A DNA stretch of 64,000 nt from Ischnura elegans (Eukaryota; Arthropoda; Insecta; Odonata; Coenagrionidae): positions 74,995,992 through 75,059,991 of the forward strand of contig NC_060253.1 in NCBI RefSeq assembly GCF_921293095.1, in the 5' to 3' direction. A model generated the notes under the pieces. The model was not told where the DNA came from. It ran no database searches and worked only from the letters and a program-made list of their open reading frames with translations. Shown piece by piece: positions 1 through 11,504 of this stretch (positions are counted from its first letter, which is position 1; the number at the start of each line of letters is the position of its first letter). A program made the translations under genes and the position numbers.

Positions 1-1117
1 TAGAAAATAGTACAGTAGTATACTATAGCACCTCGATTTCTTGTTCTACTTTTGCGGATTGAAATAAGCTTCACACATTTTAATTTACTATCACAATTTT
101 TCTTCATACATTTACACTTTAATTGGATTTCGCTGAAAGCTATTACTTTACATTAAAATTATCTCTCGAACCCGGGCCTATTGGGAAGAAAGCCGAGAAA
201 TTTTATTTACATTTTTTATATAGTTGCAGAAAATAACATCGGGATTCAAGTCTCGAACATCGCTTTCGCGATGTCTCCTTTTTAGAGCTTTGATGACACT
301 CGGGGCAGAATTATAATTCTTTTTAATTAGAACCATTGCTTGGTCCATTTTGTGACTTTGAAGGTTAATGCAATGTCACTATATTATATCTTATCGCCAT
401 ATTAATTATCTCCATCAGCGATTGGCATTGATATTTTGAAAAAAAATCGTGATCTGGCGCATCGAAAATAAATTGGGTTTGTAACATGCTTTTCTATTCT
501 AATTAAATTTTATTGGATTTGTATCTTGTTGAAAAAGGGGCTAGGCCAATGAATGAAACTTGAAGTGTAAATTCTTTAAACACAGCAGGTAGCCTGAAAA
601 TAATTGAGATTTGTTGAATTTTTTATCACACATTTTTAAATCCATGCTAAAGAAAAATTTATTCTGTCGAAAAGAAGCCCGTAACTGGCAACCGAGCCAA
701 TAAAATTATTTGCTTAAATATTCTAGTTCTTTCTTGTGAGTAACTGCCGTCAATAATATGAGGATAAAATATGATCTAACTAAATACGAGATCGTGACAG
801 TTAAATTTCTATTAAAACGAGTAATATCATGGATCTTAGTACTGTGATTAATACGTCGAATAAGTGCGGATCAATCATCAAGTTGAAGGGGAAGAAATTA
901 ATCCAAGTAAATTTGCTCGACCTCTACATTCGAACGGAGAAGTCAAAATAAATGGCATTCTCTCAGTTCCAGAAAAGTTGAGGTCTCGTGAAAGCCTACA
1001 CTCCAAAGAGATTCAAATTTATCGATATAATTATTTAAATTATGATTTCAGTCCAATTTGATGCCTTCTAATGCATCAATAATTTCCTTATAAGAGAATA
1101 ACATTCCTGTTATCAGA
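1..1117. other. AT-rich stretch, no gene recognised
   Basis: I see no conserved coding region, RNA gene or clear repeat boundary here. The short open frame at 864-1061 (65 codons) has no recognisable domain and lies in AT-rich sequence, so it is not called as a gene. Confidence 0.5.
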
Positions 1118-1156
1118 CCGGGAAACGATTTCTCCTGCTGGAAAATCGTTTCCCGG
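1118..1156. repeat. Perfect 14-bp stem hairpin
   Basis: CCGGGAAACGATTT (1118-1131) is followed after an 11-base loop by its exact reverse complement (1143-1156). No T-run follows and no coding region is adjacent, so its role is unknown. It could be the core of a small palindromic element. Confidence 0.8.
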
Positions 1157-1424
1157 CGAATCGCAAAATGGTTATGGCAATATTCTTAATATCGATGAAT
1201 TTGTTCCTTTACAGAGAGATTCTCATGGATGGCAGGACGAATTATTGTGTGTGAAATCACGTACCTAATTATTATCAATATCGCAGTCTACAATAGGTGT
1301 CGATAGTTGGTACCTGAAAACAATGACACTGAAAATTCCATATTGGAATACGATGATTATTTAATCTTGATAACTGTCAATTAAAACATCTAATATGATG
1401 TCTAACGACGGGACGATAACAATC

Positions 1425-1592
1425 GCCTAATACGGCACGATGAAAATATCACGTAAAATTGCCTCCCGATAAAATATAACCCCTTAAAAATCGCTCCCTG
1501 ATAACATATCACGGAATACAGGATTATATTAGATGATATACCGTGATAATAGATGGTTATCGGATGATGTGTATATCGTGATATTTTAATCA
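1425..1592. repeat. Imperfect inverted repeat, about 165 bp
   Basis: Nested complementary blocks surround a centre near 1527: GAAAATATCACG near 1442 against CGTGATATTTT near 1577, CCGATAA near 1466 against TTATCGG near 1558, and TATCACGG near 1507 against CCGTGATA near 1539. The arms have diverged. It could be an old palindromic MITE; no target duplication is visible. Confidence 0.5.
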
Positions 1593-1923
1593 TGCGGACA
1601 TTTTTTTATGTTTTATCATCGGGAGATATATCGCTGTTTATATCGGACAGCCACATGTCCCCTAGACTCAAGACTCAATGTCGGATTCCCAATTGTTGAG
1701 ATATTTCGCGATTTTCGATATATCACCGCGGCTTACCCTCAAGAACCAGCTGGCGGTAATATTTTCATCTCCCGCGCCCATATCGGAGTCCCTCTCACCA
1801 ATGATAACACAGGCAATAATAATTCACGGTCGCCCTCATAATAATAATAACGTCCTCCCCCTCTTAATAGGCTCCACCAGTCGGGATGAGGAGTGGTTGG
1901 ATGTGTGGGTTGTTCGGTCTATA

Positions 1924-1977
1924 AAGGTGGAGGAGGGGGCGGCGAGGGGAAGGTAGGGGAGGGGGGATGGGACATTT
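1924..1977 (+). repeat. G-rich purine tract
   Basis: Almost pure purine sequence with at least six runs of three or more G within about 50 bases. It could form a G-quadruplex on the plus strand. No gene is recognised next to it. Confidence 0.6.
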
Positions 1978-3139
1978 TGGTCTCGTGGAGGATGGGCACG
2001 TGATAACCAAGTGATGATACACATCTAGCCCCCACCTTCCTCGCTCCTCAACCTACATTTCGTGCACGCGAGAGAAAGATGGTTTGAAAACGGCAACGGT
2101 GCAGTTGTGCATCGAAGCTAAAATTCATTGGACCCTCGCGAAACCTTACGGCGCACAGTGGATTAAATAAATCTGGCAAAATGTCCAAATCAAACCGCTT
2201 TTTTGGTTCAAAATTATTGCAGATAGTTTGTTACACAAGGGAACTAATACGTGACAGCATCCGAAGTCAGAAATGATTTAAATCAGCAGGTAACCACTTC
2301 AAAACCAGGCCAAAACTCCAAATTCAAATTGTTTTGAAGTAGTAAACGGTAGATGAGAGAAATGATTTTAGATTAGCTTTTAAAATTATTGACTGATTTT
2401 ATCGTGAATATTGTCATTTGAAATTTATGAATTTTGATGCACGCGGAAATCGGGCACATTGAATTGCTGTCTCCATCGGTGCGCTGCAGCTTAAATGCGG
2501 TCGGAACGACCCCAAAATTTCTCCTTCCAGTTTCAAGCATATTTTAAAAGTTTTCATCATAAAATTTTGCAATCTTAATATTTTTTTTGCATTTATTTCC
2601 GATCACGTAGTCGCCAACTTGCCTCGTTAAGAGGACGCATCACTCCTACCCGACCGGCTTAATATATTTTCGATTTCCTAACTCACTATTTGTTTAGTAC
2701 CATTTTATTATTTTAAATTTTTTTAGTTCAAAGCGAAGGCCATTGCCAAAAATCAGTTGTATATTTAAAGATGAAAGGTTTTCTGATTGAGAAAATTCTT
2801 AAGAAATGTTTACATTCGAAACAATGGTTCACTATGATCTTCTCTATTTACAATTTTATTTAATCATCAAAATGATATCGTAAGTTTATAGCGTATTATA
2901 CTTCACGAAATACTACTGGTCAAGGGGACTGTCCCCTTAACTGACTTGTTCCTTGTTAGTTGACGTCAGTTTTCCCAGTCGTTGCTTCGTCTTACCTCAC
3001 CCTTGTCCCTCTTACACTCTATACCAACCTTACCTTCCCTCCTCTACTCGGGCATGGCATATGAATGCGACTTGAATGGGAATAATATACTATGGTAATT
3101 ATAAGACAAGGTAATACGGGGGTCTAAAAACAGTCAAAA
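1978..3139. other. No gene recognised
   Basis: Non-coding by inspection in all frames. The only local structure noted is the near-perfect palindrome AAGGGGACTGTCCCCTT at 2922-2938, with a single central base. Confidence 0.5.
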
Positions 3140-3290
3140 TCACCTCAAGTGATTAATGGTCGCTCTCATGTTGTGTTGAGGGTAAGTAAATTCTGTAGTT
3201 GAAGTCAAAACACGATAGTCACAAGAAAATGGCTCTTAAGTCGGCTCATTATACTTGAAAAAGCATTTTAATACTACAAGCTATGAAGTA
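3140..3290 (+). repeat. Upstream copy of an imperfect direct repeat
   Basis: Resembles 4095-4240 in the same order: a TCACCTC..TTAATG block, then GTTGAAGTCAAA, then AAAATGGCTCTTA and CGGCTCAT. Roughly three quarters of the bases match by eye. It looks like an old tandem duplication about 950 bp apart; the interval between the copies holds a MITE. Confidence 0.55.
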
Positions 3291-3501
3291 TCAAACTTCT
3301 TAATACCATGGTATTTTTTCGTTCATGAATATCCTTGGTGAAAGTAACATTTCTTCAGAGGCATTTACATTCAAAAATACACTCACCGAATACTACATAT
3401 GTTATTAAATGACTTTAATAAAGAATTGGACTTTACATGTCATATTTTATTGAAATGGAATTTGCGAAACATAATTATCGCATGTTATCTAATGACCATG
3501 G

Positions 3502-3942
3502 TCAGGGGCGGATCCAGGATTTCTTTCTGGAGGGGGCACTAGCAAAACCGTATCCAGGATTTTGTTCTGGGGGGGGGGCACAAGGATATTTCATAATACA
3601 AAACGAACGCAATGATAATGGGACCGTATTAAAAATCTTGCATATTTTAAAAGCCTGTTCACACGGTACACTAACACGTACGGGTTAATGTCTGAATGTA
3701 TGAATGCGAAAATGAACGCCAAAATGCACCCAACTTGTGCGAATGCATGCACAGAAAATAAAACCTGTTCTTGTTTGGTTCATTCATTCGTACATGTTCC
3801 GTTCCGGTCCACCAAAATTTCACTCAAACATTCACGCAAACGTACATTAACTCGCACGTGTTAATGTATCGTGTAAACAGGCCTTTAGGGTCGGGGGGGG
3901 GGGGGGCACGTGCCCCCGTGCCCCCCCCCCCTGGATCCGCCT
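3502..3942. mobile_element. G-rich hAT-like MITE
   Basis: The element starts with CAGGGGCGGATCCAGGA and ends with TGGATCCGCCT. ATGACCATGG occurs on both sides (3492-3501 and 3943-3952), so the target duplication is about 8-10 bp depending on where the ends are placed. It contains two partial copies of a TCCAGGATT..TTCTGG..GGGGGCAC block and ends in long G and C runs around a CACGTG palindrome. It has no transposase. Related copies lie at 9396, 25115 and 59835. The hAT assignment rests on the CAGGG-type end and target-site length. Confidence 0.75.
3651..3886. repeat. Nested inverted repeat inside the MITE
   Basis: GCCTGTTCACACGGTACA near 3651 is complementary, with a few mismatches, to TGTATCGTGTAAACAGGC ending near 3884, and the similarity continues inwards through AACACGT and GTTAATGT. 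Arms are about 40 bp. It is a second palindromic element inserted in, or carried by, the hAT-like MITE; the other MITE copies in the window lack it. Confidence 0.65.
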
Positions 3943-4094
3943 ATGACCATGGCAGTAAAATAATAAGAATAATGCAGAATAGTGCTATCAGGACTAGAAT
4001 GTTAATGGCGATTACACAAAGAGCATTTTAAATTCTTCATAGCACAAGAATCATAATAACATCTCAAAAATGGATGGAAGGGGACCGATAAATA

Positions 4095-4240
4095 AAATCA
4101 CCTCGAATAATTAATGAACACCCATGCTAATTAAACGGTAAATATATGAATGCTGTAATTGAAGTCAAATTTCGGTAATCACATGAAAATGGCTCTTAGG
4201 CCGGCTCATAAAAATTGAAAACGCATTTGCATCAAAAAAA
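4095..4240 (+). repeat. Downstream copy of the 3140-3290 direct repeat
   Basis: Second, diverged copy of the block described at 3140-3290. No coding potential. Confidence 0.55.
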
Positions 4241-5452
4241 TCTTAATATAAAATCTGAATGTTAAAATGTTTGAACTGCAAACTCATTTTACAAAATTTT
4301 AAAAACATTTACACCATATTTTTTTTCAAATCCATGGCTATCATTGATAAAACTAAAAATCTTTCAGTAATATATGGGCCATAAAATCAATAATCACGGC
4401 GTAACGTCCGTAAGTCATTGCCAATTCAGCTTATACCTGATGGCGATTACACAGAACTATAAGGTACGTATTTCTGTGATATAAGGTAGTATTTGGCGAC
4501 TAAGCCGCAACATAAAAGCCGGGGTGGAAATATGTACACTGTGCAGGGGAGGCTACCCTCGTGAGAGGCAGAGTGTGGAATGCAAACACACACCTGCGTA
4601 AAATATTTCGCAAGCCTTGTAAATCCTTCCAGGATTTGACTCCAGTATCCTTCCCCCTGAGCCTCTTATGTCACAACGCGATGCGCCGAAACCCCATTTG
4701 ACGGAGCTTACGGAAAAATCATTCTAAGTATATTCACACACCGATATCCTGAATGACTACTCAAATATGAATGAATATTCTCAGGCAATTCATATTGCTA
4801 GCGGAACAGAATAATCTAGCATAGGGAAATAAAACTTTTATGAATTGAACACAAGATTTTCATTAACCGTATCGCAATTCAACTATTTAATATTGAAATA
4901 TGAATTTAAATCTTAGGATTTCGCATTTCAGGAGGATTTTCTTGGTTTCAACTGTTGAACACGTTGCGGAACTTATTTAAATGTAGAGAAATGGCGCACC
5001 TGGGTAGAGATATTGAGATTGAGTATATGTTCCAATTTGGGTGAACCATCTTTGGCTTAAGCACGGTTAAAAAGCGAATGATAGAAATATGACTTAACCT
5101 AATCAAACATTACGATACGCCCATTTGTAATAAACAACGAACAGCAACTGAAAATGTAATGCCAAATACTAATAGTATGCTTTAAAGTTGTTTAAATTGG
5201 CGCGCCTGAATGACGAGAATCATCGTCATCCGTCCCGAAAGCTGCGGAAAAAATTAAGAGTATTCATGCGATCCCCACGCAACGTGTTTAAATATATTTT
5301 TATAATTACTTGAATTTGAAAATTTGGGCCAATCTCAGTGATACTTTGACGAACTTCTTAGACAATAATTAGAGTAATAGTTCTGAACGTAGGTTTTCGC
5401 AGTGAGAGGATTGGTTGCTAACGGCTTCCGGGTGCAGCTGCGTGTTGCGCTT
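4241..5452. other. No gene recognised
   Basis: AT-rich sequence with no long open frame, tRNA or clear repeat boundary seen. Confidence 0.45.
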
Positions 5453-5494
5453 TGTCGTGCAAGCTTTCGCGTCCGTTACAGGGCGCATCATCAG
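5453..5494 (-). other. Ribozyme-like CTGATGA-hairpin-GAAA motif, copy A
   Basis: Read on the minus strand: CCTGATGAT, then GCG.CC and GG.CGC able to pair around a short loop, then GAAAGCTTG. The order CTGATGA, stem, GAAA matches the conserved core of hammerhead ribozymes, but one extra base (T) sits between CTGATGA and the stem, so self-cleavage is not established. The same arrangement recurs at 17245-17285, 18776-18817, 34624-34735, 46094-46133 and 55453-55494. Confidence 0.4.
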
Positions 5495-7089
5495 GCATTC
5501 ATCGCCTGGACAATCAGGACACACTACAATATTTCATTACTGAAATATATGCTAAATGTAGAAAAATATTAATAAAATCAAATAGTAATCATAGATAGAT
5601 AAGAAGTAATACGATAGATAGAATTAAGCGGCGAACGTTAGACAACTCGAACTACGCGAGGGTCAATAATATTTTTTCGATTTTTCACCTCTGAAATCAA
5701 CCCATTATCTCCTAATAAAAATTAAAAATATCAAGATGATTATTAGCATTTTTGAATATCAAGTTTACATTTGCTTGATCTCTTCCAAAGTAAAGCCCTT
5801 AAAGTACCTGCGATAAGTCAAATCTAACTGCTATACTAGGAAGCTGAATGATAGATGAAAGAATAATAAGAGAGGCCATTGTGATAGTCAAAAGACCAGC
5901 GAACTTTATCAGGGAGGATGGCTATCCTTTGCACAGCGCGTGGAAAAGGTATATTCGACGCAAATACGAGAACGTTCCCTGATTGGTCGTAAGAAATCCA
6001 CCGAATTGGCGCCAAAAATTGACTATATAAGAGAGGACTAAAAGCTTCACTTCATCCTTCACTTGAGGACGCTGGCAGGAGAGCTGGCGAAACTGTTGTG
6101 GTTCTTCGACAACGGACGCGGATGCAGCCCGAAAGAACGCTGAACTCAAGTAGGTAATCACCGCGGAAACCTGCGTACGAGCTGAATCTATTGATCTTAT
6201 CCGTTTTCTTTGAGATAGAATGGAACAAATTATGAATATAAAACCTTTACTTTTGCATTGTTTCCTTTTTATAACTTTTTTTTTAATTTTTTTATTATGA
6301 ACTCCCTTTGCCGTTTCTCATCTTGTTCGAGTCAAATCTTCAAATTCAATTTTAACCCATTTTACGATTAGCCATCAAACTTAAATTTTCAGGATAAGTC
6401 AGGACCAGATGACAATGCAATATTCTAACACTTTTAATGCGATTTTAACTGCCTCTCTATTATCATTCAGGATTTAAAATTAAATATTGAAATTAGTTGA
6501 ATAATGGCCACCAAAGTTCGATGGCGGCGCTATGATCATTGAACGAGAATGATAGAGAGTCAAAACAGCAAACTTGTTTAGATCAACATTCATTGAAAAA
6601 TTAATTGAACAAATATTTTCTAACAAAAGGAGCTGGAAAAAGAGGAGAAACATAAGGTTGGAAATTTACTATGCATTTTTGAAAAGTCAAATTCTTCTTG
6701 AATTCTGTACAAACATATGAATAATTCCTCGCTGAAATTTTTGTTTTTGTAATCACTTTAAACTCAATATTATCCTTTGTTTCGCAATTTTTACTCACTG
6801 AAACAATATTCGCGTACATATTTCGCCGGCTGCTACCTAAATTAAGCATCTGGATGAATTCGTAATGTGTCTTTATCTATATGTTTATATTTCAAGAGCG
6901 TTTCTAACCATACCGGAATTTGAAATTTACGATGCAATTTTTGAATTTAGTTTGCGATAAAAATGTTGTTTTTGTCAAAATTTATTTTTATTTTGTAATA
7001 TAACTAATCATTATATTTTTTTATTTAATGCACTTGTTACGTCGTATTTCGGAGGTGGGGGGCTCTGGTTAAAATTACCCAGGCTGGCC
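5495..7089. other. No gene recognised
   Basis: Short open frames at 5922-6161 and 6601-6849 (minus strand) have no recognisable domain, and codon use looks random. No RNA gene was seen. Confidence 0.45.
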
Positions 7090-7673
7090 CCCTTAAATTA
7101 TAATAATAATAATAATTTTATTACTCCATACACAAATTACATGACAATAACAAATTTGAGTAATTTTAGGTAGCCGCGAAGGATAACCTGTTTGAGGCTA
7201 CCATCCAAAATAATAATATTTATGCTTTACATATAGTGTAGCTCATTTTGTGTTACCTTGATAATCTATGCAACCAAAGCTTAAGTGCGTACACGAAAAA
7301 AACAACTAAAGTACTATTTATAATTCATTTACAACAATATTTGTTCTACACTTTCTTTAGTGAGAAGCCAAGAATGTACATTTTGCATAAACTTTTTTAA
7401 AGACTTTGAAATAAAACATGACTAGGGTAACAAATTAAAAACCTTTGGTCCTACGTACAAAAAACATCTTTTAAACACAGTCAAATTTGGTTGTGGTAAG
7501 GGCACACTTATTTTACGCAGGCTAAAGGGAGAAGGCAGGGACTGAAATATTTTAGAGTTGCCACTTCTAGCATAAAAACATCTTAGGACCTTATAAATAT
7601 ATAGATGCCTCAACGGAAGCAAACCCAAATTCGATGCTGACTTTTGCTCTCCATTCTGCAATGCATTGCTCAT
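7090..7673 (-). mobile_element. Non-LTR retrotransposon 3' end
   Basis: The minus-strand frame at 7422-7673 reads as the C-terminal tail of a LINE reverse transcriptase. It has a LRHLYIYKVL block, then VPLPQPNLTVFKR and GPKVFNLLP, the R-x-Y-x-x-K-V and GPxxFNxLP signatures that end many insect LINE ORF2 proteins. Downstream on the same strand is about 300 bp of UTR-like sequence ending in (TAA)n-type repeats near 7100-7125, typical of some LINE tails. The reverse transcriptase core is missing, so this is a 5'-truncated copy. Clade not assigned. Confidence 0.75.
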
Positions 7674-8139
7674 TTCTCACCGAATCACCCGTATTTTTTA
7701 CACCCTAAACGCTTGCGAAGCATCCATGTCCATCGCATTAACCCGGCATTTATGCTTATTCTGGCATACGCTTGTTCAACTTTCTGGCGATAAAGAAGAG
7801 CGAACTCAGATCTCGGCTATTTTTACTCTCCCATACAAACATCCGAATTTCTCTCACGGGACCGCGAGTGAATTTACTTCGAGCGACCGTGCGTCAGTTA
7901 TTTCCTATCTCTTTTTTTCTGCTTGCATCGCACATATGCCGAAAATACCGAACAGATTACCCGCGCGCAAATACGCTGGCCCCGTTTCCCAAGAGGAAAA
8001 GTTTTTCTTCCCTCCTTGGATGATTCTCTGCTTTTTTTTAAAGTGCCTACAAAATAAATAAAAATATTTGTATGCACAGGATATTTGTCATAGGTGCGAG
8101 CAATTATTCAATTTCACTTGCGTAGTTACCCAATAACTT
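7674..8139. other. Unrecognised open stretch
   Basis: A 131-codon plus-strand frame (7666-8061) overlaps an 83-codon frame in another register. Neither shows a known motif, a signal peptide or good splice sites, and the start overlaps the LINE remnant. Not called as a gene. Confidence 0.3.
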
Positions 8140-8142
8140 TGA

Positions 8143-8276
8143 ACCCAAATATGCATTATATACGTACTTATATAATGCATATATATGTGTTACATGCATA
8201 TGTATGCATATAATACATATATTATATGCAAACGTATATGATGCATATTTGGGTCCAAATATGCATCATATACGTT
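8143..8276. repeat. AT-rich palindromic repeat
   Basis: CCAAATATGCATTATATACG near 8147 is nearly the reverse complement of ATATGATGCATATTTGG ending near 8253; a third partial copy follows to about 8275. Between the arms, TATGCATA-type octamers repeat. Likely a cruciform-prone palindrome or MITE core. Confidence 0.6.
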
Positions 8277-8761
8277 TTAACGAAGCATTCATCGTTTCAT
8301 TCACCATTTATTCAAGGAGAGATCAAGCATCCAAATTAAAAAACCAATTAATGTATCATAAGAAAGGTAAGAATGTTATACAAATGGCTTCAACCATCTT
8401 CAGCAGGTAACCATGCAAAAAATTAATAACACGATTATTGGAATTAAGGTGATTTACCCCTTTTTACTTTTAGTAAGCACTTATAGCCTTTTAAGCTGAC
8501 TGTATAGCCATTTTTGTGTGCAAAAAAACTTTAATTTACTTCAACCATATTCATTTTTAAATAATTAATTAATGTAGTATAAAGATAAGGTTTGAATTTT
8601 ATCATAATAGCTGAGTTACGTGGCGCCTCGGTTCAGTATATCAGTTTTCAGTCGAAAATGCATATCCATTGTTGCATACGTCAACATTTTCCATATGTTG
8701 GGAAAATATTGCGTGGAAGAGCGCGCTTAAAAAACAGAATTTAAATTGCACTCTCCTGAAA

Positions 8762-9568
8762 TATACCATCTTAAGCTCCTTTTTTTTTAGCATATCTCGA
8801 TCAAGCACAATTTGAAGATCAAATTAAGCTATTTCCTTCCGAATGGCTTACATTTTTTACCTCGAACGATTTTAAAATAAGCAGTGATTGGTTCTTGTCC
8901 TACGCATATGCTCATATTGCTCTCAAGTTGACAACAGAGACTGCTACCAAAAGTTCATAAATAAGAACGGAAAACCCTTCGGCTAGAAGCCCAAAGTTGT
9001 ACCCATTATGCAAACACGTCCCGGGGTTAATATTTAGTATTTATCATGCATTTAGTATTTATTTATAGAAAACCAATGTGTTAGTTGTAGTATGCGATAT
9101 AATATTTCCTGGTATTAAACAAGGTCAAGAAAAGGAGAAAAAAAATAGTAGTAGTATGTAGCAAAAGAGAAGAAGTGAAGACTAACTTTAAAATAGGGAA
9201 GCAAAACCTGATAGATGAGGATGAATTTTGCTATTTGGGAAGCAGGAAAACAAGCGATGGGAGAAGCAAGAAATAAATTATCAGCTGAATAGCCCAGACA
9301 AAGAGAGCATCCACCAAAATCAGGGTAAATCAGCAGCGGGATATTTAACCATTGTAGTAAGGAAACAATATTTATCAGGATTTATATTTTGAGTACATAG
9401 GCGGATCTAGGGGGGAGCCCGGGGGCACGTGCCCCCCCACCCCCCAGACCCTCGAAACTATACAAGATTTTTAATATGGTCCCATTATGATTGCGTTCCT
9501 TTTGTATTACGAGGTATCCTTGTGCCCCCCAGAACAAAATCCTGGATACGGCCTTGCTTGTGCCCCCC
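8762..9568 (+). repeat. Segment copied at 24545-25290
   Basis: From TACCATCTTAAGC to CTTGTGCCCCC this segment matches 24545-25290 almost base for base. This copy holds about 64 extra bases between two ATAGTAGTAGTATG-like repeats near 9088 and 9155, which looks like a microhomology deletion in the other copy. It covers unrecognised sequence, the start of a LINE 3' fragment, and most of a G-rich MITE, so the copying happened after the MITE had inserted. The 24.5-kb copy has target repeats, which makes this the likely donor or a sibling of it. Confidence 0.85.
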
Positions 9569-9995
9569 AGAAAGAAATCCTGTCTCCATGCAGAGGTGAG
9601 GTAAAGGTATGACAGCAGCGGAGATATCAAGGATAGAGGCCTTCGAAATGTAGTAACACAGAGGAATGATGAGGAACAAATAGATCGACCGAGTTAGTAA
9701 TTAGGAAGTCCTATGAAGAGAATGGGAGAAGAATACTTCATGAGAACCTTGATTAGAAGACGGAACAACCTTATAGGCCATATCTTAAGACATAATGGCC
9801 TGATGAAGACAATCGTCGAGGGACAAGTGGATGGCAAGAACGTAAAAGGAAGACCTCGAACAAAATGTATGGAACAGGTCATGAAGGGTTTGAAAGAGAG
9901 GAATTACGTAGGTGTGGAAAGGTTTGCTAATAGGAGAGTTGAGTGGAGAGCTGCATCAAAATAATCTTATGATTGTTGACCAGTGATTATGATGA
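9121..9995 (+). mobile_element. Non-LTR retrotransposon C-terminal fragment, split by a MITE
   Basis: The frame around 9205-9300 reads FCYLGSRKTSDGRSKK and IISRIAQTKRA, the post-palm YLGS..I..DG.S..EI..RI..AK.A motif of RTE/Jockey-type reverse transcriptases, interrupted by a stop. After the MITE at 9396-9590 the remnant resumes, and 9713-9964 encodes the tail RRRNNLIGHILRHNG, GRPRTKCMEQV and VEWRAASK. It ends with a GATGAT-type tail near 9990. It is 5'-truncated and broken by several stops; no activity is possible. Confidence 0.8.
9396..9590 (-). mobile_element. G-rich hAT-like MITE copy
   Basis: CATAGGCGGATCTAGG at the left end and GGGGGCACGTGCCCCCC followed by a CTTGTGCCCCCCAGAAC block show this is the 3502-3942 family in reverse orientation. 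The right end has decayed (AATCCTGTCTCCATG). It interrupts the LINE C-terminal remnant between its YLGS and GHILRHNG parts. Confidence 0.75.
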
Positions 9996-10004
9996 TATGA
10001 AATG

Positions 10005-10330
10005 ACTGGGTGTTAGCAGAGTTGATTGGATAGCTATGTCAAATCAATAATAAGATTGCTAGCTTATGATGATGATTTTTAACGCTTGTCATTGTTTATA
10101 GAAACATAACATCCTAAAATGATGAATTCTTCCGCTTTCATCTTAGATATTGAAATTCGCTAGATGTGAAAAGATTATCTGAAGCGGACTTTGATGTCTA
10201 TGAAGAGCGACAAAATATATTATATGCAATAGAAAAAAGTAATTGAAGCCTTTCTAAATTGTAATTGAGTGGAGAGCTGCGCCAAACCAATCTTAGGATT
10301 TTTGACCAGTGACGATGATGAAGAGAGTGG
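10005..10330 (+). mobile_element. Two more LINE 3' tails
   Basis: 10010-10075 and 10255-10325 each repeat the end of the preceding LINE: a GTTGATTGGATAGCT or GAGTGGAGAGCTGCG block, then CAAACCAATCTTAGGAT or similar, then GATGATGA. They are short 3' fragments of the same family. Between them, 10205-10262 shares about 55 bases with 15280-15342 (AATAGAAAAAAGTAATTGAA core). Confidence 0.6.
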
Positions 10331-10484
10331 AGTTTCTGGCATGTATGGAGAATATCTGGCAATATATATAGGCAATATTTGGCAGGCATGAAGAGAGTGG
10401 AGTTGCTGTTTACAGTTGAATTTTTGGATGTTTCTTGTCGATTTCAGGGTGAATCAGCTCACAATTTCCAAGATCGAGGATGAC

Positions 10485-10960
10485 CCAGGCGAAACCGAAG
10501 CGTTGAGGAAGTGTTGCGGAAGCGTCGGACGAAGTGTTCAGGAAGTGGCGGGCGAGTGTTGAGGTAGCGTTGAGGATGTGGCTGGTTCAATTTCAAAGGA
10601 AAAGACTTTTACAAGGTAACGAAACCGGTCGTGGTGAGCGTTTCTTTTATTGCGGAAGACAACTACAATCGATCAGCTCTTTACACCAGGTAGTAGCCTT
10701 GGTAGCCTTGACCACGTTTACTGCTAGACGGTAGGCGTAGAACTCTCTGGCTGGTTGCTCCGACCGACCGGCCGTCTCCGCTCCACTGGCGGTGGCGTGC
10801 GGAACTACCAAACAGCCGACGATCGTATTTTGCGCGTCGTCTGCACCGACTCCACAAGGAGGTGTCGCGGAAGTGTCCGGGAAGCAGATTATGGCCCACT
10901 AGGAACGCTTCCGAAAGCGTTTCGGAAGCGTTCAGGAAGTGTCCATCCAACACCTGACGC
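10485..10960. repeat. Array of GGAAGTGTT/GGAAGCGTT-like decamers, block 1
   Basis: Short G-rich words such as GGAAGTGTT, GGAAGCGTC, GAGGAAGTGTTG and GGAAGCGTTC recur many times, at about 10490-10580 and again at 10855-10945, where a GAACGCTTCC copy lies in reverse next to forward copies. The words are partly phased at about 10 bases. They sit upstream of the THAP exon and may be subterminal transposase-binding repeats of a P-like element. Some overlapping open frames are by-products of the array. Confidence 0.6.
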
Positions 10961-11087
10961 TGCCACATTGCAGAAAAAGATTTCCTTATGGAAAAATAAA
11001 ATTTTAATTGTAAATCATGGAAATAATAATGAACAGCAGGTTTTTTTAAATGAAAGGTAGAAAAAATTTATAAATAAAATCTACCGC

Positions 11088-11165
11088 GTCCAAGAACCGA
11101 ACCTTAGACCTCCGGGTATGAGCCGGAGTTGGTAGACACCTGTCTACCGCTGTTCAATGTTTCTA
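11088..11165 (-). mobile_element. tRNA-like SINE head
   Basis: On the minus strand an anticodon-arm-like hairpin CTCCGG, CTCATAC, CCGGAG is followed by a B-box-like AGGTTCGGTTCTT. The T arm pairs poorly and the acceptor stem is not complete, so this is a tRNA-derived SINE head rather than a working tRNA gene. Confidence 0.45.
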
Positions 11166-11504
11166 TGGTAATTCTAAGGGATTGTATCAACTGCGACCCT
11201 CGCTGGCGGCGGTGGGACTCAGGAAATCTACGGCGGCACGTCCATCCTCTTCTCTACCATAAATTGCACTGTGTAAAGCCGTAGATGTTTTTAGTGTACT
11301 ACTGTGATAACATTTAAAATGCTCCCACAACACTCAGCCGCTACTTCCGTTCCCGAAATACTTCATCGACGCTCCCGTTTCACGTGGGTTGTTTGTGAAT
11401 TCTCTCAAATGCAACTTCAACTGTTATTTACCCTTTCTATAATACTTTATTAATTACAAATTAGTAATCCTTTGAGGAAGTCCTGTGACCAAAATAGCGA
11501 AGCC

